Origin: Nanobdellota archaeon
GTDB taxonomy: Archaea; Nanobdellota; Nanobdellia; Parvarchaeales; Parvarchaeaceae
Assembly (NCBI GenBank): GCA_021811735.1
Contig: JAJZNK010000014.1
Span: 1-33,635 of the forward strand
DNA length: 33,635 bases
Direction: 5' to 3'
Position numbers and translations under genes: made by a program. Shown piece after piece: positions 6,332 to 18,700 of the stretch (its first letter is position 1; every line of letters starts with the position of its first letter). A model generated the notes under the pieces. That model did not search any database and had not been told where the DNA came from. It saw nothing but the letters and a program-made list of their open reading frames with translations.

Positions 6332-9300
6332 TGGATAAAAAAGGACAGGCAAACATGATAGTTGTCCTTGGGATGGTTGCAGCTACCATATATATCGCTC
6401 TTAATGCCTTTGGTTACATAAGTAACGTGGGTTTAAGTTCGAAGATAGAGATAAGTGCTCAGAACAGTATCTACCAGACTCTTGCACTCAAAGACTATCT
6501 TCTCCAAGAGGCAAATTACAACTTTCAGAAGGCTCAGCTTTTCGATGGGTTAACTTTACAACCCAGCTCTGTTAATTGTGGTTATATAAATACTTCACAG
6601 TCATTACCCTTTGTTCCTATACCACAGGTATATTACTGGAGAAACTTTGCCGGGCAGATTTGTCTTCCTAACAATAATCTAATAGAATACGGACTGGAAA
6701 CTCTTCTTAATCAAAATTCTTTTGAAATAGTGAACTCATCAGGTACCGATATACAGTCTAATCTAATCTTAAATCTTTCAGTGAAAAAAGGTCAAGTCTT
6801 CTCCGGTAACTTCACTGCACCATTTCTGAGCAAGAATTACACGTTTTTCTATAATTCATCTTCCGATGAATTCTCTATTTGCAGACAGTCAAAAAATTCA
6901 TGCGTTTATACGTTAAATGATTCTCCAATTGGCTTAAACTTTAATATGTCCGGATTGACATTTACTTCCCTTCCCAACCAGAATGTTATATCAGGAGTAA
7001 TAAGCCAGGGAGTTTCTACAAATGCATTTTTCAGCGGTTCTGGACTTTCTCCGTCAAGTCAATATACCATTGTGACGTTCCCCGGTGGTAATATAGCAAT
7101 CCTATATTCAAATACTATCTCAGGGGTGACCAGTTTTAATCTGACACCTATGCCAAATAAGAATTTTTATACTCTTAATAGTGTTCTTGCATATGACAGA
7201 GGACATGGGATACAAAGTATTCAGTTAGTTAACAATTCGAATCAGATTTTTGAAGGGGTAAATTATACGTTTTCTGTAACATCCGATACAAATGGAGTCT
7301 TTTCGATAACTCCTACTAATTACGTCATGTTTGGAATCCAACCTCAGTTCGTTTATTACAAATATATACTGAATAGTATACAAAACTCTGGAGTACAGAA
7401 TCTCCTATTCCCTAACAACCAAAATCTTTATATCTCATATTCAGCGTTTCCTCTATATTCTCCACAGGTTTGCATCAATTATAATGAAGGGGAGTACAGC
7501 CTGCAAAACTGTCTTACTTTGTCGGATTCAATAACAGGTAAAAATTACCTTAGTCAGTTGATGCAGGTAGGAACAGCATTTGTAAATGAAAGTTTTCCGA
7601 TAGGTAACCAAAAAATAGAAGGGTTTGCTCAGTATGAAATAGATAATTACATTTCAAATGCTATAAATGCGGTAAATCTGAGAACAGTGTCTGTCAATGG
7701 CAGACCAAAGTATGACTGGTACTCTGCATTGATCCTAGCTTTGGGTTCGCCACAAGGTACAAATTACCTTATAAGTAAACTTGCCAACGTAAAGGAATCT
7801 TATTATAATACCTATATATATGACTGCGAACAAAGCGCAGCAGATCTCTCCTACTGCAGAAATTTGTTATCATCAACACTCTCTCAAGATATCATGGCTT
7901 TGTTCCAACAGCAAATGCCACAAGAACTTAGCTTCCTTTCCGGCACTAATTTCAATATTAACGTTTTGAATTTGTCTGTAAATGCAAGTGAACTTTCGTC
8001 GTGTACAAATGCCAGCAATTATAGCGTAAGTTCAAATTATGCCTATTCCGTAAACAGTAGTCCTGTAAACGGAAACTATTCAGAGGAAATACTTGGTATA
8101 CCAATATCCCTAGATTTCGGATATCAGAACAGTCTAAATTTACACCCCACCGAGGCGTGCGGAATACAAAAATCGCCGTATTCTACTGGCTATTCCGGAT
8201 TTTCGCAAGCTTTGATAACAAATAATAACACTTATATAAACTGTGCGCCGATAATGGCCCAAAGATTTCTTAACAATACGTGTATCGCAAGCCTTGAGAC
8301 TACAGATTCCAATGTTGCCAGTTATCTCAATTCCACGAGTTCTGCCCCGAGTAGAGAATTCTGCAGAAAAGAAACAAGTGGTCAGTATTTTTGTCCTTAT
8401 TATAAACTGTCTAGTTTTTCCTACAAAAACTGGCTCACAAACAGTAATAGTTGTCCGAATTACTTTGTAATAGACAATGAAAACTTTACGACCACACAAA
8501 ACAGTTACAGGTTAGTATCAGTTTACGGCGGTGGCGCAAATTCCTTGAGCTTGTCTTTTTACAATAAAACATTTGCATTATACAATGGTACTCTATCTCT
8601 CCCCACAAATCTAAGTTTTACAGTAGGATTCAACTCGACGGGGCCTTATGCTGGAATCGATGCGTTCTTCTCCACCAATAATCTTTTAACTGGGAGTGTT
8701 ATTTCAGCATCGTTTAATTCCGTGCATGATCCTATAGGGATATACAACTATTCTATATCAACAAATTCTTTAACTATGTTAAGTGGATCAAACAATTTTA
8801 TCTTTCCAAACACAAAAAACCAGATAAGTCTTAATAGATACTGCACTTCAGCAGGTTGCAACATAACATCGTATTTAAATTCAAAGTTCGAGAGCAGTTT
8901 TTACGGTAATTTCCCCTCTTCGACGTCAAGCGTAAATTTGCTAGGTGTTTCGACACCTTCCAGTTCTTCTTCAGCCATAGTAAGCTACGCATTCGTAAGC
9001 AATTTTATGCCAGCGTATAATCCTATAATAAATGAACTGTCATACACTCCTGCCACTCAGCTAAACCCCTCTCTAAATACCTCATTTGGTCTCACAACTG
9101 CTAACAACACTTATTTTAATGAATTTATTCTAAATTCGACTACTATGACAAGCACATATCAGTTAGAACTTGATCTCAACTCAAGGTTTAATTTTAAATA
9201 TATGTTACCTGGGTATATAAAGATCTTTGGGATTTATCCAAATAACAACGTAAAACAACTTTACTGGTGGAACCAAAATACTATAGCAAATGGTGGTGTT

Positions 9301-9738
9301 ATATGGGTCAATCTTACTCAAAATGTCCCAGCTGAATTATATGTTGTATATGGAGAAGGAGCATTAGCGAGTGGCAAGACATATGATAATGGGACATCTG
9401 TTTTTCCAATGTTCTATTTTATAAATCAAACAGGCAACTCATTTAATTTTCTGTATCCTAATAATAATCAGCACTCTATTGGTGCATTTTATTCGAATGT
9501 TGGCTTAAACCTTACAAATGAAGAACCAATCCCGCCATACGTCTATAATTCGACTCTTAACTTATATTATGAGGAATTTGCATGCATAAACAAAAATCCT
9601 TTCAATCTTATACTTCTTAACGGTACTTATTCTTCATCCCCTCCAAACTTTAATATAAATGAATTGTATAACAATTTTGGTACGCTTTATCCAAACCTCA
9701 CAATAATCGGTAAAAAAACTTATACGAGCTGGCCTTGA
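6331..9738 (+). CDS. Very large pilin-like surface protein with DUF2341/LamG-like regions, operon gene 4 (1135 aa)
   Basis: MDKKGQANMIVVLGMVAATIYIALNAFGY shows a KKG|Q class III-type cleavage context and a hydrophobic helix. The Glu usual at +5 of pilins is missing. Over 1000 residues of Asn/Ser/Thr/Tyr-rich sequence follow, with dozens of N-X-S/T sequons and spaced Cys pairs. Around 720-830 (SLSLSFYNKTFALYNGTLSL, IDAFFSTNN) the pattern resembles a jelly-roll lectin (LamG) domain. Around 925-1050 the IWVNLTQNVPAELYVVYGEG segment resembles the DUF2341 module often found in archaeal surface proteins and also seen in the pilin at 25489. Both domain matches are by eye. A role as an adhesin or pilus shaft/tip component is inferred. 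The next start codon is one base beyond its stop. Confidence 0.8.
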   Translation: MDKKGQANMIVVLGMVAATIYIALNAFGYISNVGLSSKIEISAQNSIYQTLALKDYLLQEANYNFQKAQLFDGLTLQPSSVNCGYINTSQSLPFVPIPQVYYWRNFAGQICLPNNNLIEYGLETLLNQNSFEIVNSSGTDIQSNLILNLSVKKGQVFSGNFTAPFLSKNYTFFYNSSSDEFSICRQSKNSCVYTLNDSPIGLNFNMSGLTFTSLPNQNVISGVISQGVSTNAFFSGSGLSPSSQYTIVTFPGGNIAILYSNTISGVTSFNLTPMPNKNFYTLNSVLAYDRGHGIQSIQLVNNSNQIFEGVNYTFSVTSDTNGVFSITPTNYVMFGIQPQFVYYKYILNSIQNSGVQNLLFPNNQNLYISYSAFPLYSPQVCINYNEGEYSLQNCLTLSDSITGKNYLSQLMQVGTAFVNESFPIGNQKIEGFAQYEIDNYISNAINAVNLRTVSVNGRPKYDWYSALILALGSPQGTNYLISKLANVKESYYNTYIYDCEQSAADLSYCRNLLSSTLSQDIMALFQQQMPQELSFLSGTNFNINVLNLSVNASELSSCTNASNYSVSSNYAYSVNSSPVNGNYSEEILGIPISLDFGYQNSLNLHPTEACGIQKSPYSTGYSGFSQALITNNNTYINCAPIMAQRFLNNTCIASLETTDSNVASYLNSTSSAPSREFCRKETSGQYFCPYYKLSSFSYKNWLTNSNSCPNYFVIDNENFTTTQNSYRLVSVYGGGANSLSLSFYNKTFALYNGTLSLPTNLSFTVGFNSTGPYAGIDAFFSTNNLLTGSVISASFNSVHDPIGIYNYSISTNSLTMLSGSNNFIFPNTKNQISLNRYCTSAGCNITSYLNSKFESSFYGNFPSSTSSVNLLGVSTPSSSSSAIVSYAFVSNFMPAYNPIINELSYTPATQLNPSLNTSFGLTTANNTYFNEFILNSTTMTSTYQLELDLNSRFNFKYMLPGYIKIFGIYPNNNVKQLYWWNQNTIANGGVIWVNLTQNVPAELYVVYGEGALASGKTYDNGTSVFPMFYFINQTGNSFNFLYPNNNQHSIGAFYSNVGLNLTNEEPIPPYVYNSTLNLYYEEFACINKNPFNLILLNGTYSSSPPNFNINELYNNFGTLYPNLTIIGKKTYTSWP

Positions 9739-9739
9739 T

Positions 9740-12700
9740 ATGGGGAAGAAAGAAGTAATTGCATTAGAGATAACATTGATAGTCGTGGTACTTTTACTGT
9801 CGTTTTTAATAGTAAACAGGATGATAGCTATACACACTAGTATTGCAAAAAGTTACGCTTATAACTATGGACAGCAAAGTTTTGCATCACGCCAATTGTC
9901 AACTTCCAATATTGTACCTTTTAGTGGAAGTTCTGACATTTTAAGTAATTCGATCATAAAAAATGAATTTGTTGGTACAATTTCTAACTCTATTTATAGC
10001 AGTAATTTCTACTTCAATGAAAGATTTTATCCTGGGAACGTTTCGGTATCATCCAACGGTTATTCTTGTTCTATAGTAAACGAAATAAAAGGGCCACATC
10101 TCTGTTTAAATTTGTTTTCGTTGTTCTCCTGTGGAGGCGGACCAAAATTAGGAAGTCTTAGCAATCTCGTTGGTTATTTAGGATTTTCTCAGCAAGATTT
10201 TAATTTTCCTAATAATCAACGTGTTAATTACTCAAATCTCTACTCTGCATCACAACCAACATCTTTTCAGACGGTTTATCAATTACCACCAACATGGGAA
10301 TATCAGAATTTTATAAATTGGAGTCCTTCCTCAATTCATTCATATAGTGCTTCTCCATTTGGCTCTCACTATATGTATGCCATAAATAATTCTTTCACAG
10401 GTTATCCAAGTATTCCCGGAAGCATTTCTAAAAGTACTTTAATTATCCCAGCTGTTTCTTGTGGAGCTACATTTATAAATGACTTTGTGACGTATCCTGG
10501 CTTTCTTAATGCAATCTACGATTTATCTACTTTAAGCGGGTTTACTCCCTCAGTTTATCTTGCATCAAATGATGAAAGCAGTTTTGGAGCGGATTATGGG
10601 CTTGGATATCTATTAGTTGGAAACGGGTTTCCATGGACACATTCAACATTTAATTCTCTTTTAGCCTATCAAATTCAATCAACTTATCCTGCGTTTAATT
10701 ACACCATGCCGAGCGAAAACTATGCCCAGTTTCCAAGTGGAAATAAAGGGGATATCCAGTATGTAAATGTTACTAGTGAGTTTTTAACCCCCCTGTCAAT
10801 GAGTTATTATGGAGGGAGCAGCAATTCAAACGTATCTATATACTTATCAAATACTAGCATTGCTTCCACTGAAATTACTTCAAGCTCAGAAAATGTATGT
10901 ACTCCGAGTGAGGGTATGGGATGTGTACGCTATACAAAAGAAATTGTAACTGCAAAAAACACAGATACTTTTACTGATCCAAATTTGCAAAGTGCTTACT
11001 ACCCCAACTACAATAATGGTCTGTATGTTAACTTTAGAACAGACGGTGTGTTTCCTATATGTGCCTGGAATAAGTTAACTGGTAATATTTTAAGTAGCTG
11101 TACTTTTGAAAATTCTTCAACCATGAACAGCATAACTTATCAGAGGCTTTGGCTTTCAAATAACCTTAAAAATAACCAACTTTATAACACACCATTTACC
11201 CCGGGCTATTCTGTTTCTTCAGCACAAAATAACTTCACTTTAACAGCTTTGGATAGTTTTTGTTTTTATGGAGAACACTTTAACACGGCGAATGGTATAT
11301 ACACTTCCCCAAGTTACACTAGAATCATACCTCCTACCACAGCAGAGAACTACACCTCTGCTATAGGGACGTGTAATGCATTTTTCAATAATACCAACTG
11401 TTTTAGTCCAGGTGCAAGTCAGTACCTGAATTTTGAAGATGGGATTTTTGCAAATAATATAGTGTGTACTCCTTCTGGTATACATGCAAACAATATTACC
11501 GATGCATGGATAAGTTCCATATTTGTGGCGAATAATGCGGGTAGATACTGTGGTGATTTCCTTGGTCAGAAAAATCCCACTAATCCACAAGCAAATTCTA
11601 CCATATTTTTACAACAAATCTCAAATAACTGCCCAAGTTTCAATGCCAATGCATCTTCCGTGAACTTAGTTATAACCGTTAAAAATGTGGGAAATTCAGA
11701 AATAAAGAATCCTTACTTGATTGCACTTTACGGAAATAATAATTTAAGTACAATTTTCCCCAACTCGCAAAATGATATATTCACAACATATAATCTTTAT
11801 AAAAGTTTTCTTTCTGCGATGAGCGCTACAACTGGGATTATCCAAGTAGACTATAATAGTCAATTAAATACAAACATGTATGTTTTCGATAATGGTCATC
11901 CCCTTAATCCTATACCAGTGGACTCTTTATTTTTGCCAGGGGAAGGATACATAAACGGACCATTTGATAATTCTTTATTAGGGATGTTTATCTACAATAA
12001 AAATTATGGGTTGCCAAACAACGTTATAAGAACTTCTAACGTGGTTCTTTCACATTCTTCTTCAGGTAATTCGCAAGTACCTGTAATATTGCCAAATGGC
12101 ACTGCCACTTTTACAGTACAAGTTCCAATGTCCTTATTCAAGGTATTGCTTTCTGGAGAATATAATCTAAGTGTTTTTTTCGGAAACACTTTTAATGCAT
12201 CGTGGAATGGAGGAAGTTCGCCGGCTACCACTATGCAAAACCCAGGACAGACATTAGTTAATCCTTTAGTGTCGTCTTCTATAGTGAATTCCTCGCAAAT
12301 ACATAATAATGAACTTTTCTTCAAGAACAGTGGTCTGCCTTCTCCGTTATGGCAATACATCGTAAGCTACAATTTCAACATGGCAGAATCACCGTTCAGC
12401 AGTGTGGGACTTTATAATGATAATATATCAGTATCGGTGTCTTCATTAAATTCCACCTCCAATGCCCTTAATATTACCGTAAATCCTTCAGTATCAGTAT
12501 TTAACGGAAGTGGTTCGTATAACCTTGGATCCGACGCACTTACAGGTTCGTCCATTTCGTGTTTTGCTTCCCCAGATAATTTACAAGATTTCGGTGTGTT
12601 TTGGTCCAGGAGTATAGTTTCACCTTCTAATTTGAATTATGCATTATCAAGTAGCATATACTCTGGAGAACAGAAGCAAGCCAGTGATACACTCATAACT

Positions 12701-15700
12701 AGCTGGACTGGCATGTTGTTTATGCCTTACTCCGACCAGGTTGCACTAAATTATAATAACCTGCCGCATTATTTTCCTTCTAGTGTGTCTTTTCAATTAG
12801 AAAAACCAACGTTAAATACAACCTCAAACCAATTTTCGTATGAAGCGTTTGATTATTTCGGAAGCGGAAGTAAAAATAAGGTGTTTGCAGGGTTATCCAA
12901 TTCATATAGTCTATTAAATACTTCAGTCTCGTCTTTTCCAGTCAGTCTTCCGAGCAGTTCACTTGCATTTACGTTGGTATCAAATTCTTTAGTAAGTGAT
13001 CCATCAGTTCTAAGAATAGTGGGAACTGATACGTTTGTAAATTATTCAACGTTTTCAAACGAGTCATTCGATTTTTCAGTTACAAGTAATGGGGTTTTGA
13101 GTTGTTCTGGTAGTGAATACACCTCGGAAAATTCAACTTATTCAATTTCTAACACGATGTTTTCAAATTGTCTTAGCAATGTAGTTGTAAATAAGTCGTA
13201 TATAACCATCTCTTCATCACATGGGCCATTCTTTGTGGACATGTATAATAATTCCAATCTGAATATTTCCAATGAAACCTATGGCAATACTGTTTTAATG
13301 GGTGGAAATGAGACTCTCTCAAAGGCAGGAGGAAATGGGCAGTTCCAGATAACAATACCAATAAATACCTCTGTCAATAATGGCGTTACGTTTGTTTTCT
13401 CTCCAGTTCCACTGACAAGGCATCTTTACAACGCGAAAGTTTATTTGTACAATATAAATGGTACTCCGTTCAATTGCAACATAGTTAATGATTTTAACGA
13501 TACAGGCAATCTTGGAGTTTCACAGATAGGCATTGGAACATATTCTTTACCAAATGGTACAATGATGTGTAACCTAACTACAGATTTTACATATCTTAGG
13601 GCAGTTTTTGTAAACAGCTCAAATGGTGTCTACCTTGGAAGTGGTGATATACAATCCGGGTTAACAATCTCTAATATAAGTTCATCTTCGAGTAATGCGT
13701 TGAATGTTAGTATAAACGGTATCCCTGTAAACGCACAGAATGCAGAGATTTTATCACCACAAAAATATGACAGTTGTAACGTAACGTCACCAGAAAATAT
13801 TTACAATGGGATTCTTAAATATCCAACAGGGTGCTATAACTTGTCATATGCGTTTATAACATTTGATTACAATAATAATGGCACACAACTTCTCGAATCT
13901 GCAGCTATTTCACCAAAGAATTATTACAGGCATGGCCCGGATTTTATGTATTCTAGTCCTTCAGTGGCGACCACATCTCCTGTTTCAGAGTATAATTTAA
14001 GTATTCCAGATACCGGTGCAAGCGGTATACCTGTGCAGTTTTCTATACCAAATAACTTTGGTGGCTGCAATAATGTAATACTTACTTCTCAATTCCCATA
14101 TCCTTACGCTGAAATACCTTATCAAGTAATTTCTTCCAGTCCTGCTTCATGTGATTACGTTTTTGTAAATTCAGTAAGTCAAGGTTACTCTGTTTTTGCA
14201 ACGAATTCTCCTTCAATAGTCTATCCAAATAACTGGTTAAATTACACCAATTCTCAATACAATGTCCATGTCTCAACTAGCACATTCAATGGGAATGTTA
14301 TAAGTAACTGTCAATCTGGTTTTGGACCATGTATAGATTCGTTTTCTGTTGGTGGCAAGGATATTGGAAACCTGCTTTTCAATAATGTCTCAACATCCTC
14401 TGCAACGATTTCACAGTCTATAAATGGGCCAATTGAGGATTGTTTTACTGTGTTATATTCCTCTTCACAGACAGTAAATTTCCCAGAAACTGGGTTTGGC
14501 AGTATAAACTATGCAAATAACAAAGTATACCAAACCGCAAGTCCGTCTCAGTCCATAACCAGCCAATATTGTTTTTACGCAGGTTCATCTTTGATAACCG
14601 ACTCAATATTTGCTTCAGGTTCTCCTATAAGTTTCAAAGTCCAAAATCAGTTAGTATCCAATTTTTCTTATATTGAGGATAGCAATAACCGCATCTTTTC
14701 AGTCCCACCGGCGATAGAAGTAGGATATTCATCTTATGACAATGTAAACGTAAGCGCGATAAATATAACTGCTTATAATATAACAGGGGTTAGTTTTCTA
14801 TCAAAATGCGCAAATTATACGATTACAGGATCCAACGCAAGTCTTACTCCATTCAGTCAAACAAACGGAACAAATATAAGTAGCAGTTATATGAATAGCA
14901 GCGTCGGACCACGTTATTGTTTCTATGGCGGAAGGCCTTCGTATACTCCTGAATTTTCACTAGGCTCTAAAAATAATTCAAACTCTTCTACAGGTTTAGG
15001 TTTTGCATATCAACCTGGTAATTATACAAATGGTGTAGGTACGCTTTACGACTCCTGTCTCACCCCTGGAAGTTTATCTATTTCTTCCGAACCATTGTTT
15101 TATCTTAACGGTAAACAAGTGACATATAGCGGTTCCACAGCTGAGAATAATCTAATGGGCAATTCATCAAATTATGCCGGGTCTGAAATGCTCTTCAGTA
15201 AAAACGGTGGAGTTTTCATCAATAAATGCGCTCCGAACACACTAATACTAAGTTCTACCACGTGCACAAAACTTATTGATATAATACCACAAAATGGCTC
15301 TTACAATAGCATAGAAGCAATACCCTCTGGTTCAAATGGCAATTTGTCATTTGGTGGCGGGTGTTATATAGGGACGCTGAACAACGTAAATTATAACTGC
15401 GCACCTACTGATGGGACTTTAAGTTATAGTCTTTCGTCTAAGTCTACAACAACTTCAACAGTATCCGTATCAAATATATTACTAAACAAGACTATTGCAC
15501 CTACTTCAGCATTACAAGTCTCATTTGACTGCAGTATTACTGCCAGTGTGACAGGCAGTTCAAATCCAGTTTCCAATTCATGTAGTTACCCCAACAATAA
15601 GAATTCAGGGATATGCTCAGCCAGCGTTTCGTACAGTAAGATAAATTCGACTGCTTACAACATTACTTCAGAATGTTCGGCTATATCGACTAAATCTGAT

Positions 15701-18700
15701 ACTATCAGTAAGATTACTACCAACAAGCTAAGTAATCTATATATAACTGGATCACAGTCGGAAACGACAGGTTTAATTTCCCCCACTACTTTTCTATGTG
15801 GTAACAACACCAATTTTATAAATACAAATGTAATTAATGGATGGACTTGGAAACCTTATTCTACTGCTGGTTCTATAAATCCCGCGCCAAGCACAAATAC
15901 GTTAGGAGTGGCAGAAGTGGGAGGATGCGAAGCAGGGAGATATTCGTTCGAAACACAGACACCAAATATTACAACAAACTATTCCGGTAATACTCCTCAG
16001 CAGTTTTATTCATGTAGTCCTGGTTATACTGGGACTATCACCGCATGCAGCCAAGGAGTTTCTGTAGCGAATTCTACCGCTAATATCCCTCCAAACACCT
16101 CATCGTGTTATCAAGATAATGTCACGCTTCTAAATTCAACTATTTTGAACAAAATTATAAATGGAAATAATACAGGTGGGCTTGGTACTAGTTGTAATGC
16201 ATTTAGCAGATCAGGGTATATCTCGCCGACTGTCTCTGACAATTGTATAGCATATCCATTCCCTGTTGTAAACTCAACGTACTCATCCTACGAACTGCAG
16301 TATTCAAATTCGAGTGGTTATGGCCTAGGTATGGGGATAATCGGGAAAAGTTATGAACTAAACGTTTCTATCCCAAATGGCAAGCAGCAAAATTCAATAA
16401 AAGATAGTTATTTTACGGGGTTGTCAGAATCTCAATTACAATCTGGAAGTGATATACTGACAAACATTCTGCCAACATCTTTGCTGGAATCGAATTTACC
16501 AAGCAAAGCTCTATCCATTTCCGCTGCATATTCGTATGATACACTCAATATATTGATGTTACAAAATCCATCTTTTGGGGTCAGCGGTATACCTGGTTTT
16601 GTTAATGGAAGCATACTTGACTATGCCTTGAGTATTTTTACTGGGGGAACATCTGGGAACTGTGCTCAACCTTACAGTAAAAACGGCTATGGAATTTTTA
16701 CTTTAGGAGAGGGAGAACTATGCTCAGGTAGGACTCTGCCATCAAGTTATAAAAATGGGGTGTTTTTGTCTTTAGGGAGTCTAAACGAGGGCTTGCATTC
16801 CCTACAGTTTTACAGCATTGGTAACACGACCAACGAAGCACAACCATCAGTCTCTGTTTTCGACAGTGTCAGTAATGCGGTAAATCTCAACAATGCATGC
16901 ACAAATGGCAATAAAAAAGTATTTACATCCGTTTACAATGGAGGTCAATGGAGTTTCAATATAACATCGGATCAACAGTGTACTCCAGTTAATAACAAAT
17001 TGTATGGTTACATAGTAAACTGCCTTTATCAGACTCCTGGAAACCAAACATATACGATAACATCGCAGTATTATCTAGCTTATAACCTGCCAACGGTATG
17101 GAATATAAGTTATTCATTATTAGTTTCGCCAAAGAGTTACCAGGTCGTTCCAACGCCAGTTTATCAAATTAATTATTCAACTGGCTCGATACTTACGTTC
17201 CAGCACCCTAATAGAACCACATTTATAGAAAAAGGCTTGCCTAACGGATACAAATGGAGTATGACTTTTGATCACATTAGTAGGACTTCTTCCTCAAGCA
17301 ATATATACTATTATTCGCCTGGAACACATTCATTTGAGGTTTCAACACTGTCCAATCGTTCATCAACAAGTGACTGTTATACAATCTATACTTCAGCTCC
17401 CGGGTCTGGTAGTGAAACCTCAGGTACTACAACCTATATAGAGTTTACAGGTGTGACTACATGTAATAGCTACTTTAAGCAAACTGGACTGCCAGATGGA
17501 ATAAATTGGAATGTGACATATGACGGTATATTAGGAAGCACCTCAAATCAAGGCGCATCGGCTTCTACTCAAAATGGTTACGTTAATGTAATCAGTGGTT
17601 CATTGATGGAGTTTATAACAAGCAACAACGGTGGATTTGGAGGTAATTTCTTCTATTCAGTAAGTGATGTGCATACCTCCTGTTCCACATATACACCAAC
17701 TCCTTCTTCAGGATACCTTCTAGCCGGTACTAATCAAACAGTGTCGTTTTCAAACTCAAAGTGCATCACTAAGATTACTACATTCAATGAAGGAGGGTTG
17801 CCAGCTGGAATTCCGTGGTCAGTCGATTATAATGGTACTACTAAAACTAGCACAGTCTCCGAAATAAATTTCACTGGATTAACTGGCACGTATAGTTTTT
17901 CGGTTAGCACATCGTTTTCACCGTCTATTTTAATAAATAATCAGCCTGTTGGTTCTTGCAGTTATGTGCCAGTGCCTTCTTCTGGTAATATTCCAGCAGG
18001 CCAAGTGGAAAAAATAACCTTTGTGAAGAGCTGTAAACAATTCTTCACCTATGTCAGTGGGGGAACGTCTACTAGTTCTTTAGTTATCATGCTCAAAAAC
18101 GTTTCTCGTGGCGAAAAAATATTAGTATCTAACTTTATAAATTTTGGAAGCACTGGCGGCAGTGCTGTGATAAGTGATTCATTTGGGGATAGCTTCTACA
18201 CAACACAATCACATTTTTCTCAAAACGCACAGATTTATTATTCTAGTTGGGAAGCAACGGCTTCGAATACTGGCAATGATACCATAACAATAACTTACCC
18301 ACACCCTGTCACTTCCTATGCCACGGCCATAGGTTTGGTAGGATATTATCTAGACACATTGAATTATTATGTGAACCCCAATAGTTGTTCAATAACCTCA
18401 ATAACCCCAAACCCTGGGGAATTCGTGTTTGGGATTTGTCACGCTGGTGGGGCTAGTTCTGTAGATAATACATCTGGATTTTATTCAATGCCACCTTCCG
18501 AATCATTTGCGGCTTCTGAGTATTCTTTGCATTGGCCGGGTGGTTCGACAACAGTGCCATTTACCGTGATAAATAGTCTCACTCCGATAGATGATGTTTT
18601 AACAATTTCAAACGTTTCCCCGACGACATCGGCCACATTTTCAGAGACAGGTTTACCCGCAGGTTCTTCATGGTCTATTTTCTACCATTACACCACCTTT

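Noticed and set aside
8140-8499. 119-codon minus-strand ORF inside operon gene 4, and similar 60-118-codon ORFs within genes 1, 4 and 5
   Set aside because: They lie opposite a continuous, signal-bearing frame. Their composition (Thr/Ile/Arg-rich, no start signals) is that of reverse-frame shadows.
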